Counted from the stretch's first letter, positions 1-7,072 are shown. The stretch: 7,144 bases of DNA from Acidiferrobacter sp. (GCA_002694065.1 NZKZ01000096.1:1-7144), one strand, 5' to 3'. Notes: generated from the sequence alone by a model not told the origin. Numbers and translations are program-made.

Positions 1-1623
1 GTGCCGCTGACCGGACCCGCCCTGCGCGAGGGTTCGTTCCCGGCCGCAGTGCTATTGACCACGTTAAGTGTGGTGGTTGCGCTCGTTCTGTGGCCAGGGT
101 TTCGGCTAATGGCGAGGTGGTGCCGAAGCATAGGCACCAACAGGCCGCGGTTACATCGAGCCGTCGCTTTTTTGTCGGATATCGCCGACGCCCTAAACCG
201 GTCGCGACATGGTGGGACCTTGGGAAAGGCGCTTGCTATTACCGTGGTGATCCGCTTTCTCAAATACAGTGGTCTCACACTTCTTTTTTATGCTGTCGTC
301 TCGGGTCCCGGGGTACAGGATATTGATGCGGTCGTGACCGATGTTGTTGCGGCGCTGGTGGCATCGGAGGTGGGCGCCAGTCTGCCGATACCGACCTTGA
401 TGGGTTTCGGGGCTTATGAAGCAGGCGGTGCAGCGGCTTTGGGTCTGTTGGGGTACCCCCTGGCGCTGGCCCTGTTGGTGCTGCTAACAGTACATATAGT
501 TAGCCAAGTACTGGACTACGCTATCGGCGGAATCTGTCTCGTGGTGTTTTTTCTCATCAGTCCCGGCAGGAGAGATCGCCGACGCAGTGAAAACGTTAGC
601 GTGTCCGCACCATCGCACAGGAGATGGAGCTACATCGGGGCCGCAGCGCTGACCCTGGTGTTGGCAGGAGGGTTGCTGGTTTACCAGCTGGATCGGGTTC
701 GCTCTGCGCGGTCCCTTGTGGCGCCCCCCGCCGGGGGAATCACGGTGTCTCAGGACGCCGCGGCAACCCCGCCGGACGGGCTTGATGGCTGGGTTGTCTG
801 GAGTTCAAACCGGTATGGCAATCACGACATCCTCAGGATGGATCTTCAGGATCGGCATATCAGCCGGCTGACGGATCATCCCCATACCGAAACATTCCCG
901 CGAATCTCTCCTGACGGAAGGGCCATTGTTTTCATGCGCTCAAGGCAGCCTTGGGTATCTTTGCGTGACCCGGTCAATTGGGACACCTATTTGTTGAATC
1001 TCGATAGCGGTCGGGAACGCTTGCTTGCCGAGTACGCAGGTACTCCCAGTTGGTCCACAGATGGCCAACATGTCTATTTCCAGCGCCGTGGATCGGCGTT
1101 CGTTGAGTATGAGTTATCCAGTGGCAAAGAGCGCGTGCTATTTCGCTCCGGTGTAGGAGGTATTCCGGCTGGGGTGGAGTTGCAGACACCTTCATTCAAC
1201 GCTGAAACCGAAGGGTTGGCATCAACCTGGCGCGGGGCCCAACGAAAGACCGTGATCAATTACTCCAACGGAACGACGATATCGGTTGGAAGGGGTTGCC
1301 AAATTACCTGGTCTCCGCGAGGGCGGTTTGTCTATTGGGTCGATCGTGGTGGATTGATGGAGAACCGACTTTATCGACAGATCCCGGGTAAGGACATGGT
1401 TGAGCCCTGGCTCGACCTTCCCGCACCATACAGCCATGAGTATTTTCCCAAACTAAATCGGGGGGGACGGTATCTTGTGCTGGGAGCCAGCGCCGGTGGT
1501 CATGAGCACGATGTTGCCGATTATGAGATTTTCCTTTGGCAGGTGGGAGCGCCTGCCGATCAGGTGCAACGGTTGACATTCCACAGCGGCAACGACAACT
1601 GGCCCGATATTTATACAGACTAG
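1..1623 (+). CDS. Flippase-like (LPG_synthase_TM) membrane domain fused to a TolB/WD40-like propeller, 5'-truncated
   Basis: The reading frame is open from base 1 to TAG at 1621, giving 540 visible residues. The GTG at base 1 is probably not the real start. Residues 1-188 resemble only the second half of a PF03706-type flippase domain: LPIPTLMGFGAYEAG at 128-142 aligns with LPISINAIGVRE in the complete paralogue at 6086-7042, so about 100-150 N-terminal residues should lie upstream. A further membrane helix spans about 210-228. Residues 263-540 look like PD40/TolB propeller blades: SSNRYGNHDI, then ISPDGRAIVF (302-311), a second blade with WSTDGQHVYF (351-360), a third with WSPRGRFVYW (437-446), and an end RLTFHSGNDNWPDIY. 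By family knowledge the membrane half may move or bind a lipid and the propeller may bind protein or glycan. A periplasmic propeller is inferred. The gene converges on the membrane protein at 1649-3508. The domain calls are fairly secure; the function is unknown. Confidence 0.8.
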   Translation: MPLTGPALREGSFPAAVLLTTLSVVVALVLWPGFRLMARWCRSIGTNRPRLHRAVAFLSDIADALNRSRHGGTLGKALAITVVIRFLKYSGLTLLFYAVVSGPGVQDIDAVVTDVVAALVASEVGASLPIPTLMGFGAYEAGGAAALGLLGYPLALALLVLLTVHIVSQVLDYAIGGICLVVFFLISPGRRDRRRSENVSVSAPSHRRWSYIGAAALTLVLAGGLLVYQLDRVRSARSLVAPPAGGITVSQDAAATPPDGLDGWVVWSSNRYGNHDILRMDLQDRHISRLTDHPHTETFPRISPDGRAIVFMRSRQPWVSLRDPVNWDTYLLNLDSGRERLLAEYAGTPSWSTDGQHVYFQRRGSAFVEYELSSGKERVLFRSGVGGIPAGVELQTPSFNAETEGLASTWRGAQRKTVINYSNGTTISVGRGCQITWSPRGRFVYWVDRGGLMENRLYRQIPGKDMVEPWLDLPAPYSHEYFPKLNRGGRYLVLGASAGGHEHDVADYEIFLWQVGAPADQVQRLTFHSGNDNWPDIYTD

Positions 1624-1648
1624 ATCACTTTGCGAGGGCTCTCGGGAA

Positions 1649-3508
1649 CTAACGCGAATCGGTGCTGGAACTGAAAATACGAAAATAATATGGCCAGCGA
1701 GTAATTGTTAGTGGCGCTATAGAGAACGAACGCAGCAGGATACTCTGGCCGCTTACGTTAGTGGGATCGAGGCGAAGCCGTTTACAGTCACCAATGCCCA
1801 CTGGTAACACAAGTGAGTTTTCCCCTGACTCAAAATTCGTCGTCATCGACGATAGGCCCAGCTGGTCAACGAAGCGACCGCCATCGGACCAGAAGAACTG
1901 CAAAATACCCGGACCGTCACTGTGCATGTTGATCTTGAGAAGATTATTCGTCTGAAAATATTTGCAAACGGATGGGGCGAAATAAATCTGCCCGTCAAGG
2001 CTCGTTGTCCGAATATGCCAGCCGCTCTCGTCGATGCTTAGTTCAATATTTTCTGTGTCCAGAATCGACGTTGCCGTTGTTAGGTCTAGGTGCCGAAAGC
2101 CCTCTCCCAAACCCAACACTTTAGCCGGAGGATCGTAATAAGGAATAACAAACCGCCGTAGCCCGTCGATATGCACCGCGAAAACGATACTTATCGCGAT
2201 TACCGGAAGTATGGGGATACGGACTGCTCCAAGGGTTGAGCCGAACACTAACAAGGGACGCCATCGCCTGAATACCCGTGAAGCGTTTATTTTGTCGACG
2301 CAGGCCAAGAAGAGCAGGATGGGGCATAAGAGGATCGGTAGCAGGTATTTCCCCTGGATTTGAATTTCTTTGCTCCACTCGTAAAGTGTATAGGCAGCGA
2401 ATTGAAGGACGATGGCCAGGAAAAGAAGGCTCTCAAATAACAGCCTTTTCAAATCGCTTGCTTGTGTGCCGCGGACAGTGGCGAGCAAAACACCTATCCA
2501 GCGTACCGGGACATATACGGCACTAACCATGAGCACCGTGGTATAGAGCAGGTATTGTGGGAGCCCCAGCCGAAGACGCAGCCAGTCCAAGTTACCAATA
2601 GAAGCAACAAGCGTCTCGTCGAGAAAGTGGTCGTAATTTCGCAGGATCAGATCAGCGAGGGAAACCCCCTCCTTGGCAAAACTGCGTATATGGCCTGGAT
2701 CTACCGATAGATACTGTGTGCTGATGGTTTCCCCGATGTTGAATAGCAGCGGATCGTTCCAGCCGTAGTGCCAGATATTGAAGCCGATCCACCAACCCCC
2801 TCCCAGCATGATGCCGACACCCACGAGCATGATGGAGAGAAGCCATTGTCCTGCCGAGGGTCGTGCAAACAGTAAAAGCACAAGCCCAGCAATGGGCAGG
2901 AACACCCATGCCGTGAATTTAGACAACAGGACAAGGCCGATGGCAGTTCCGGTCAGTAATGCGAGCGTTGGATCAACGGGTTCGCGCAGTAGACGAATCA
3001 GGCAATAGATCAGGAACGTGACCGAGAAGATAGCTGCACTGTCGTCGTTCAGATGGGAGGCGATAAAAACAAACTGTGGCAGTAGGCCGATGAGCAGCAC
3101 ACCGCCCACCGCTAACCACCGGTTGTTGAGGTACCGGTGTAGCGCCGCGAAGATCAAGCCCAAAGTCAGAGCGCACAGCAGAGCCGAGCCTGCGCGAAAC
3201 AGTATCCGCAGTTCGATCTCGGTCCAAGAGAGTAAGCGCGCCGCTCCGGCAGCGACGAGATACGACAACGGCGGACGCAATGCCCGGGTGGATCCGTAGG
3301 CCGTTATGTGTAGTTTTGGAGCGTCCTCGGGCAGGATAGCAAGTCGGCCCTCGGTGTAGATAAAGCGGGCGCCATCGAAGTGGGCGTCGTAGTCGGGCCC
3401 AGCGCCGTACGGCAGAGCCATGGCGGTTGCGAGGTAATAGACAAGAAAGGCGAAAAACACCAGCAAGGCGCCTTTCTTGGCGGAGTAATCAGGATGGAGG
3501 TTTACCAA
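1649..3508 (-). CDS. Polytopic DUF2142/GT-C-like membrane protein with C-terminal beta-rich domain
   Basis: This 619-residue protein has roughly 11-12 hydrophobic segments between 11 and 446. Three motifs fit the DUF2142 (PF09913) and GT39-like GT-C families as I recall them: GPDYDAHF (37-44) in the first extracytoplasmic loop, where GT-C enzymes keep an acidic catalytic pair; LPQF followed by HLNDD (143-156); and QGKYLLP (385-391). Members are thought to transfer sugars from polyprenyl-phosphate donors on the outer face of the inner membrane, but donor and acceptor cannot be read here. Residues about 460-619 are soluble, beta-rich and end in a jelly-roll-like pattern (CKRLRLDP, 575-582; SILLRSFSIAPL, 589-600). 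I take this as a possible carbohydrate-binding module. The start is a TTG at 3508; an in-frame TAG lies three codons upstream and no ATG occurs before codon 30, which lies after the first helix. A TTG at 3466 (codon 15), preceded by AAGAAAGG, is an alternative. It lies 76 bases downstream of the protease and may be co-transcribed with it. Confidence 0.8.
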   Translation of the reverse strand: MVNLHPDYSAKKGALLVFFAFLVYYLATAMALPYGAGPDYDAHFDGARFIYTEGRLAILPEDAPKLHITAYGSTRALRPPLSYLVAAGAARLLSWTEIELRILFRAGSALLCALTLGLIFAALHRYLNNRWLAVGGVLLIGLLPQFVFIASHLNDDSAAIFSVTFLIYCLIRLLREPVDPTLALLTGTAIGLVLLSKFTAWVFLPIAGLVLLLFARPSAGQWLLSIMLVGVGIMLGGGWWIGFNIWHYGWNDPLLFNIGETISTQYLSVDPGHIRSFAKEGVSLADLILRNYDHFLDETLVASIGNLDWLRLRLGLPQYLLYTTVLMVSAVYVPVRWIGVLLATVRGTQASDLKRLLFESLLFLAIVLQFAAYTLYEWSKEIQIQGKYLLPILLCPILLFLACVDKINASRVFRRWRPLLVFGSTLGAVRIPILPVIAISIVFAVHIDGLRRFVIPYYDPPAKVLGLGEGFRHLDLTTATSILDTENIELSIDESGWHIRTTSLDGQIYFAPSVCKYFQTNNLLKINMHSDGPGILQFFWSDGGRFVDQLGLSSMTTNFESGENSLVLPVGIGDCKRLRLDPTNVSGQSILLRSFSIAPLTITRWPYYFRIFSSSTDSR

Positions 3509-3584
3509 TGTTGTCTACCGATGGCGCCGGCCCGCGTGCCGCATCCGGGTCACGCGCAAGGGTAACAGGTATCCTGAAGTCGTG
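3509..3584 (-). other. Protease-to-membrane-protein intergenic gap with GC-rich hairpin
   Basis: The 76-base spacer contains a hairpin at 3533-3556. Its outer arms CGCGTG (3533-3538) and CACGCG (3551-3556) pair perfectly, and inner arms CCG (3539-3541) and CGG (3546-3548) extend the stem around a 4-base loop with a 2-base bulge. No T-tract follows in the minus direction, so it is not a standard intrinsic terminator. It could stabilise the protease mRNA 3' end or reduce read-through into the next gene. No convincing promoter or Shine-Dalgarno is visible in the spacer. The pairing is seen directly; any role is inferred. Confidence 0.35.
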
Positions 3585-5906
3585 TCAGCGAGACCCGAAG
3601 CGCCAACGCACGACGCCAATGACGCTGGCCTGCGCCCCGCGTTCTGCCCGGTGCAAGGGTTCGTCGCGCAGGACCATATAGGTAATGAACTGGGCGCGCT
3701 TGCCAATCGGTTTGCGATAGAAGAACTCGAGACTGGTTTCAAGACCATTAGGAACGAGGCTGGTGCGCGTTGAATTGAAACCGACCCTTGCGCGCATGGG
3801 GTCCCAATAGGGCGTGCTGACTTCCACATCGCCATCAATCGTTCTCAGTGGCTGCGACACTCCGAAGCCCAGTTGATCACCCCGGCTGAAAACATGCCGT
3901 CCCGCGAGGCCCATTCCCCAACTATTGCTCTCGATCTGCGAAAAATTGCTGAGCAGGCTTTTTTCGTAGTCATCGGCAAAGGTCAGTCCATGGGTATATT
4001 TGCCGATCAGCGACCAGTGTTTTGCAAAGTCCAGATGCCCCCTAAGCACGGTGAAGAAGGTTTGGGCGTGTGAGGCACTCAAGGCCCCACCCGAGGCACC
4101 ACCAAGCAGATTGCCTTCTTCTTCCATCAGTCCGAGTGTTGCGCCTACGCCAAAGGCCTTTCCCGCAACGCCAAGGTGAACCGAGGAGGTATCGCTTTGC
4201 AGGCCATAGCGATTCCCGTCGTCCACCGAGGCGAAGGACACACCTGATTGCAGACCGCGTTTTGGCGCGTAGGCGATGGCGCCGTGATACCCCTCGGCAG
4301 TGAAACCGAAAAAGGGATTCGAAAATGCGTCTGACCGAAAGCCGCCAACGAGTTGTCCAGCCGTACTCTGGGCACTTAGGCCGTGATCAAAAAGCGCCAG
4401 TGACTGATTGAGCCCAAAGGCAGTGTACAGGTTACTCTCGTGGGTCGTCTGGATACGCATCCGGACGGGACGGCTTTGTTCATCCGTTAAGGGGTCATCA
4501 AAAGAAGAAAGCGCTTGGGGACGGTCGGCCCAATACACCGTACTGACTCTGAAATCGCTTCGTTCGATGAGCGTCTCGCCAACTTCCTCGGTATCCAGTT
4601 CCTGAACCACAGACTTGGCCGACGGTCCGGGGTTACGCACACTGACGCGGGTCTCCAGATCGAGCTCGTAGGTACGACCGAACTCGTCCAGCACCAGAGT
4701 CTCATCGAGGTCCGAACTGTTCCCGATCAGCGCATAACCCACACCGCCGACCACCAGGGCAGCAAGCGCTACGCCGGCTCCGCCACCGGAACCGCCACTG
4801 CCCGAGCCGCTGCTATCCGTGTCGGTCGAGTCCCCAGATGATTCACCGTCATCAGAGGTCGACTCGTCACCGTCTTCCGTCGAAGCGTCGCTATCGTCTG
4901 ATTCTTCCTCCTCGACAGGAGCCGTGATGATGCCGATTGGTGCAAGAGCGGCTTCGATATTAAGTGCTCCGACGCCAGTCTGGCTGTCAATTCCGGCTGG
5001 GCCGATATCGGTCGCGGTGGTTTTCAGAATCTGGGCGACCTGCGTGGCGGTGAGCCCCGGAGAGTGGCTCCAGATCAGCGCGGCGGCTGCGGCTACCTGC
5101 GGCGCAGCCATCGAAGTCCCCGTAACCCGGAAATAGGCGTCATCGCTCAGGTTGCCCGCCGCCAAAATATTCTCTCCCGGGGCGGTAATAAAGTTGGTCT
5201 CATGGCCTTGTGCACCGTTACTGAAAAACGATCGGTTGCCCGCGCCATCATGAGAGCCCACGATCAACCCTGCACCACCCAACGCGTCGAAGCTGCTCGC
5301 AGGGCTAAAGGGACTGGCCTCCCCCCTGTTTCCGGCAGGCGCGATGATAAGCTTCCCTTTGGCTACCGCGGATTGGAATGAATCGAACTCTTCCGTGGAG
5401 GTTGATGTACCCACTGTCTCGAGCAGAATGATCCTGACACTCGGGTTAGCGGCCGCATGGTCGACCCCCTGACTAATCAGGGTCCCAGTGGTTTCGTTTT
5501 TGTCATCAGTTATCTTGACCGGCAATACCCGGGCGCTTGGTGCAATACCACCTACTCCAACACCATTCCAGTTTCCGACGATAATCCCGGCGGAAGCCGT
5601 ACCGTGTCCTTGGGTGATCGACGCTTCATCATCAAAAGGATCGTCATCGTCGTTAACAAAGTCATAACCTCCCGGCGCAATCTTGCCCACCAGATCGATG
5701 TGGGTTGAGCGAACCCCTGAGTCAAGGTCTGCAACGACCACACCTGCGCCGAGAAGACCAGCGTTCCACGCGGGCACGACCTTGATACCAGCAAGATAGG
5801 GCTGGTTTAGGTATTCGCCTGACTCGACATCAGGGCTGGCTCCGGCAGCGGTAACGCCAAGAGCAAGCAGAACGCCTATTATTCTTGAAATGAAAAGGTG
5901 TTTCAT
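3585..5906 (-). CDS. Autotransporter-type S8 (subtilisin) serine protease
   Basis: The 773-residue secreted protease has a Sec signal peptide (1 to about 24: MKH, hydrophobic core, AAGA/S), which supports the ATG at 5906. The S8 domain covers about 50-320 and holds the full triad: D62 in DSG, H101 in GHGT, S265 in GTSMAAP; N193 in PAGN is the oxyanion residue. There is no I9 propeptide. Residues 332-376 form an Asp/Glu/Ser then Gly/Ser hinge without a basic residue, followed by a hydrophobic stretch at 377-395. A short module at 402-425 (VLDEFGRTYELDL) precedes an amphipathic beta-strand region, about 480-773, typical of subtilase autotransporter barrels (GLMEEEGNLLG, 592-602; FGVSQPLR, 681-688). 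By family knowledge the barrel inserts in the outer membrane and displays or releases the protease; its substrate is unknown. The usual substrate-binding strand is altered (LLETVG, 161-166). It ends WRFGSR, with the last aromatic residue three from the end. A weak promoter lies upstream and no Shine-Dalgarno is visible. Confidence 0.92.
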   Translation of the reverse strand: MKHLFISRIIGVLLALGVTAAGASPDVESGEYLNQPYLAGIKVVPAWNAGLLGAGVVVADLDSGVRSTHIDLVGKIAPGGYDFVNDDDDPFDDEASITQGHGTASAGIIVGNWNGVGVGGIAPSARVLPVKITDDKNETTGTLISQGVDHAAANPSVRIILLETVGTSTSTEEFDSFQSAVAKGKLIIAPAGNRGEASPFSPASSFDALGGAGLIVGSHDGAGNRSFFSNGAQGHETNFITAPGENILAAGNLSDDAYFRVTGTSMAAPQVAAAAALIWSHSPGLTATQVAQILKTTATDIGPAGIDSQTGVGALNIEAALAPIGIITAPVEEEESDDSDASTEDGDESTSDDGESSGDSTDTDSSGSGSGGSGGGAGVALAALVVGGVGYALIGNSSDLDETLVLDEFGRTYELDLETRVSVRNPGPSAKSVVQELDTEEVGETLIERSDFRVSTVYWADRPQALSSFDDPLTDEQSRPVRMRIQTTHESNLYTAFGLNQSLALFDHGLSAQSTAGQLVGGFRSDAFSNPFFGFTAEGYHGAIAYAPKRGLQSGVSFASVDDGNRYGLQSDTSSVHLGVAGKAFGVGATLGLMEEEGNLLGGASGGALSASHAQTFFTVLRGHLDFAKHWSLIGKYTHGLTFADDYEKSLLSNFSQIESNSWGMGLAGRHVFSRGDQLGFGVSQPLRTIDGDVEVSTPYWDPMRARVGFNSTRTSLVPNGLETSLEFFYRKPIGKRAQFITYMVLRDEPLHRAERGAQASVIGVVRWRFGSR
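4779..4913 (-). repeat. Low-complexity acidic/Gly-Ser hinge coding segment of the protease
   Basis: These 45 codons (protease residues 332-376) encode almost only Asp, Glu, Ser, Thr and Gly, first acidic and then Gly/Ser-rich, with no basic or aromatic residue. At DNA level the segment is built from degenerate GAC/GAT/GAA/TCG-like triplets, so length variation by replication slippage or recombination is plausible. It separates the catalytic domain from the hydrophobic segment and barrel, and is best read as a flexible, negatively charged tether. Calcium binding is possible, but no canonical motif is present. Confidence 0.7.
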
Positions 5907-5931
5907 GACGTCGATACATGCGGGGACGAGA

Positions 5932-5954
5932 CTTCCCGCGGATGATCGCGGAAG
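5932..5954 (-). promoter_or_regulatory. Hairpin in the protease 5' leader
   Basis: On the plus strand, CTTCCCGCG (5932-5940) and CGCGGAAG (5947-5954) can pair to 8 base pairs with one bulged base and a GATGAT loop. It lies 25 bases upstream of the protease ATG, within the leader expected from the candidate promoter. No Shine-Dalgarno sequence is visible between the hairpin and the ATG. A role in mRNA stability or translation is possible but only inferred; chance pairing in GC-rich sequence is the alternative. Confidence 0.3.
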
Positions 5955-5977
5955 AAGCCGTCTTTTCTAGGAAGCCA

Positions 5978-6006
5978 ACCTTAGTGAGATCAATAACAAG
6001 TTTCAA
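5978..6006 (-). promoter_or_regulatory. Candidate sigma-70 promoter for the protease
   Basis: In the minus direction TTGAAA (6006-6001) matches the -35 consensus at five of six positions. It is followed after exactly 17 bases by TAAGGT (5983-5978), which matches the -10 consensus at only three of six. Transcription would begin near 5970, leaving a leader of about 65 bases. The surrounding 179-base gap is visibly more AT-rich on this side than the flanking coding DNA, as promoter regions often are. The weak -10 box keeps this tentative. Confidence 0.3.
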
Positions 6007-6085
6007 GTGCTATACGGGATCTTGGCCGGACTCTTTAAGTGCGAGCTGCCCCGATTTTCTTGCAGAGAAGTCCGATAAGGCGCTG

Positions 6086-7042
6086 TTACGCAACTCGGCG
6101 CTCTTTTCGAAGCGCAAACACGATTCCCCCGAGAATGCCCTGCGACAACGTTAAACCATAAGCCAACCACGCAAAAGCCAGAGCCTGAATATTCTCGATC
6201 CCATATAGGGAAAAAAGAAATACAAATACTGTCTCCCGAACCCCGATGGCATTGATGGAGATCGGCAACATCATGATGAAGAGAGCGACCGGAATAATCA
6301 AGAACATCGATTCGACCGGTACCTCAATGCCGATGGACCGCGCGATCAAGATAAAGCAAACGACTACATTGATCTGAAGTAGCACTGACAGGATTAAGGC
6401 ACCCAGTACGGCCGATCGCGCATGGCGATAGGCCTGAAAAGAGCGATGCACCTTCTCCAGTATTCGGCCAATTCGGGCAACCCCACCACTCTTGGCTGAA
6501 GAGAGCATCTGCGTGGTCGATACCGGGATTTTCAGAATCAGCCAGGTAGCGATACCTATTCCGGCAAGACTTGCCGCCACCCAGACCCCAATAAACGGCA
6601 CCGCACCAGCGACCGCTTCATCGAAGATCAATGCAAGCAACGCAAACCACAGCAGCACAATCACCCCGAGAAAGCGGTCCACCAGCACCACGGTGACTGC
6701 ATCCGACTTGCTGTTGCCCAGGCGCCACGAGTCGTACATCCGAACCACATCCCCGCCCACGGTGGATGGCAGAAAGTTGTTGAAAAAAAGAGCGACCATA
6801 AATGAGCGCACCAGGAAAAAGATGGGCGCATCACCGCCTTGCACCCGGATCAAGGTGCGCCAGCGAAAGGCAGTAATCACATAGCCGACAAAAAAGAGAC
6901 TAAAGGCGAGTGTCAGCAAGGCGGTGCTGGACTCTGAGATGATTGCAAAGACCGAGCCCAAGGCTATGTCGTGCGTCATCCAGAGGATCAGCGCGACGGA
7001 GAGCGAAATTTTCAGCAGCAAAAAAAGGGTCTTTTTCTGCAT
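6086..7042 (-). CDS. LPG_synthase_TM (PF03706) flippase-like integral membrane protein
   Basis: This complete 318-residue protein has about eight hydrophobic segments and the family's usual length for a stand-alone domain. Diagnostic motifs are NNFLPSTVGGDVVRMY (88-103), DRFLGV (122-127) and LPISINAIGVRE (259-270), all typical of the PF03706 superfamily that includes the MprF flippase half and AglD-like proteins. It lacks the MprF catalytic GNAT-like domain, so it is not a lysyl-phosphatidylglycerol synthase. It probably binds or moves a lipid or lipid-linked sugar at the inner membrane. The ATG at 7042 is the only plausible start, because an in-frame TAG lies nine codons upstream with no start codon between. 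No clear Shine-Dalgarno precedes it. It follows the acyltransferase by 30 bases, so an operon is likely. No T-tract terminator follows. A related domain occurs in the fusion protein at 1-1623. Confidence 0.92.
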   Translation of the reverse strand: MQKKTLFLLLKISLSVALILWMTHDIALGSVFAIISESSTALLTLAFSLFFVGYVITAFRWRTLIRVQGGDAPIFFLVRSFMVALFFNNFLPSTVGGDVVRMYDSWRLGNSKSDAVTVVLVDRFLGVIVLLWFALLALIFDEAVAGAVPFIGVWVAASLAGIGIATWLILKIPVSTTQMLSSAKSGGVARIGRILEKVHRSFQAYRHARSAVLGALILSVLLQINVVVCFILIARSIGIEVPVESMFLIIPVALFIMMLPISINAIGVRETVFVFLFSLYGIENIQALAFAWLAYGLTLSQGILGGIVFALRKERRVA

Positions 7043-7072
7043 GCGAGAAGGGGGCTTAGGCGGGTTCTAGTA

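Noticed and set aside
1633..1644. Possible bidirectional terminator between the convergent genes
   Set aside because: The stem CGAG/CTCG is only 4 base pairs with a 4-base loop and has no T-tract on either strand, so no terminator can be supported in the 25-base gap.
3515..3838. 107-codon minus-strand open frame overlapping the protease 3' end
   Set aside because: It is an out-of-frame shadow of the barrel. The protease frame retains beta-barrel character to its stop, so a frameshifted or nested gene is not supported.
4722..4808. GlyGly-CTERM-like signal (Gly/Ser run followed by hydrophobic helix) in the protease
   Set aside because: It is internal, is followed by an acidic stretch rather than a basic cluster, and almost 380 residues of barrel-type sequence follow. 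Rhombosortase-type sorting signals sit at the extreme C-terminus.
4515..4841. 108-codon plus-strand open frame
   Set aside because: It is antisense to the linker and early barrel part of the protease, whose frame carries clear family motifs. No independent coding evidence.
6001..6080. Long-range inverted repeat CGGACT/AGTCCG downstream of the flippase-like gene
   Set aside because: Only six pairs with a loop of more than 30 bases and no T-run; indistinguishable from chance.
6492..6884. 130-codon plus-strand open frame
   Set aside because: It lies antisense within the flippase-like gene, has a Thr/Arg/Pro-rich composition typical of a shadow frame, and shows no recognisable motif.
6086..7042. 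Annotation as MprF lysyl-phosphatidylglycerol synthase
   Set aside because: Only the membrane domain is present. The C-terminal aminoacyl-transferase domain needed for synthesis is missing, and the gene ends normally at residue 318.
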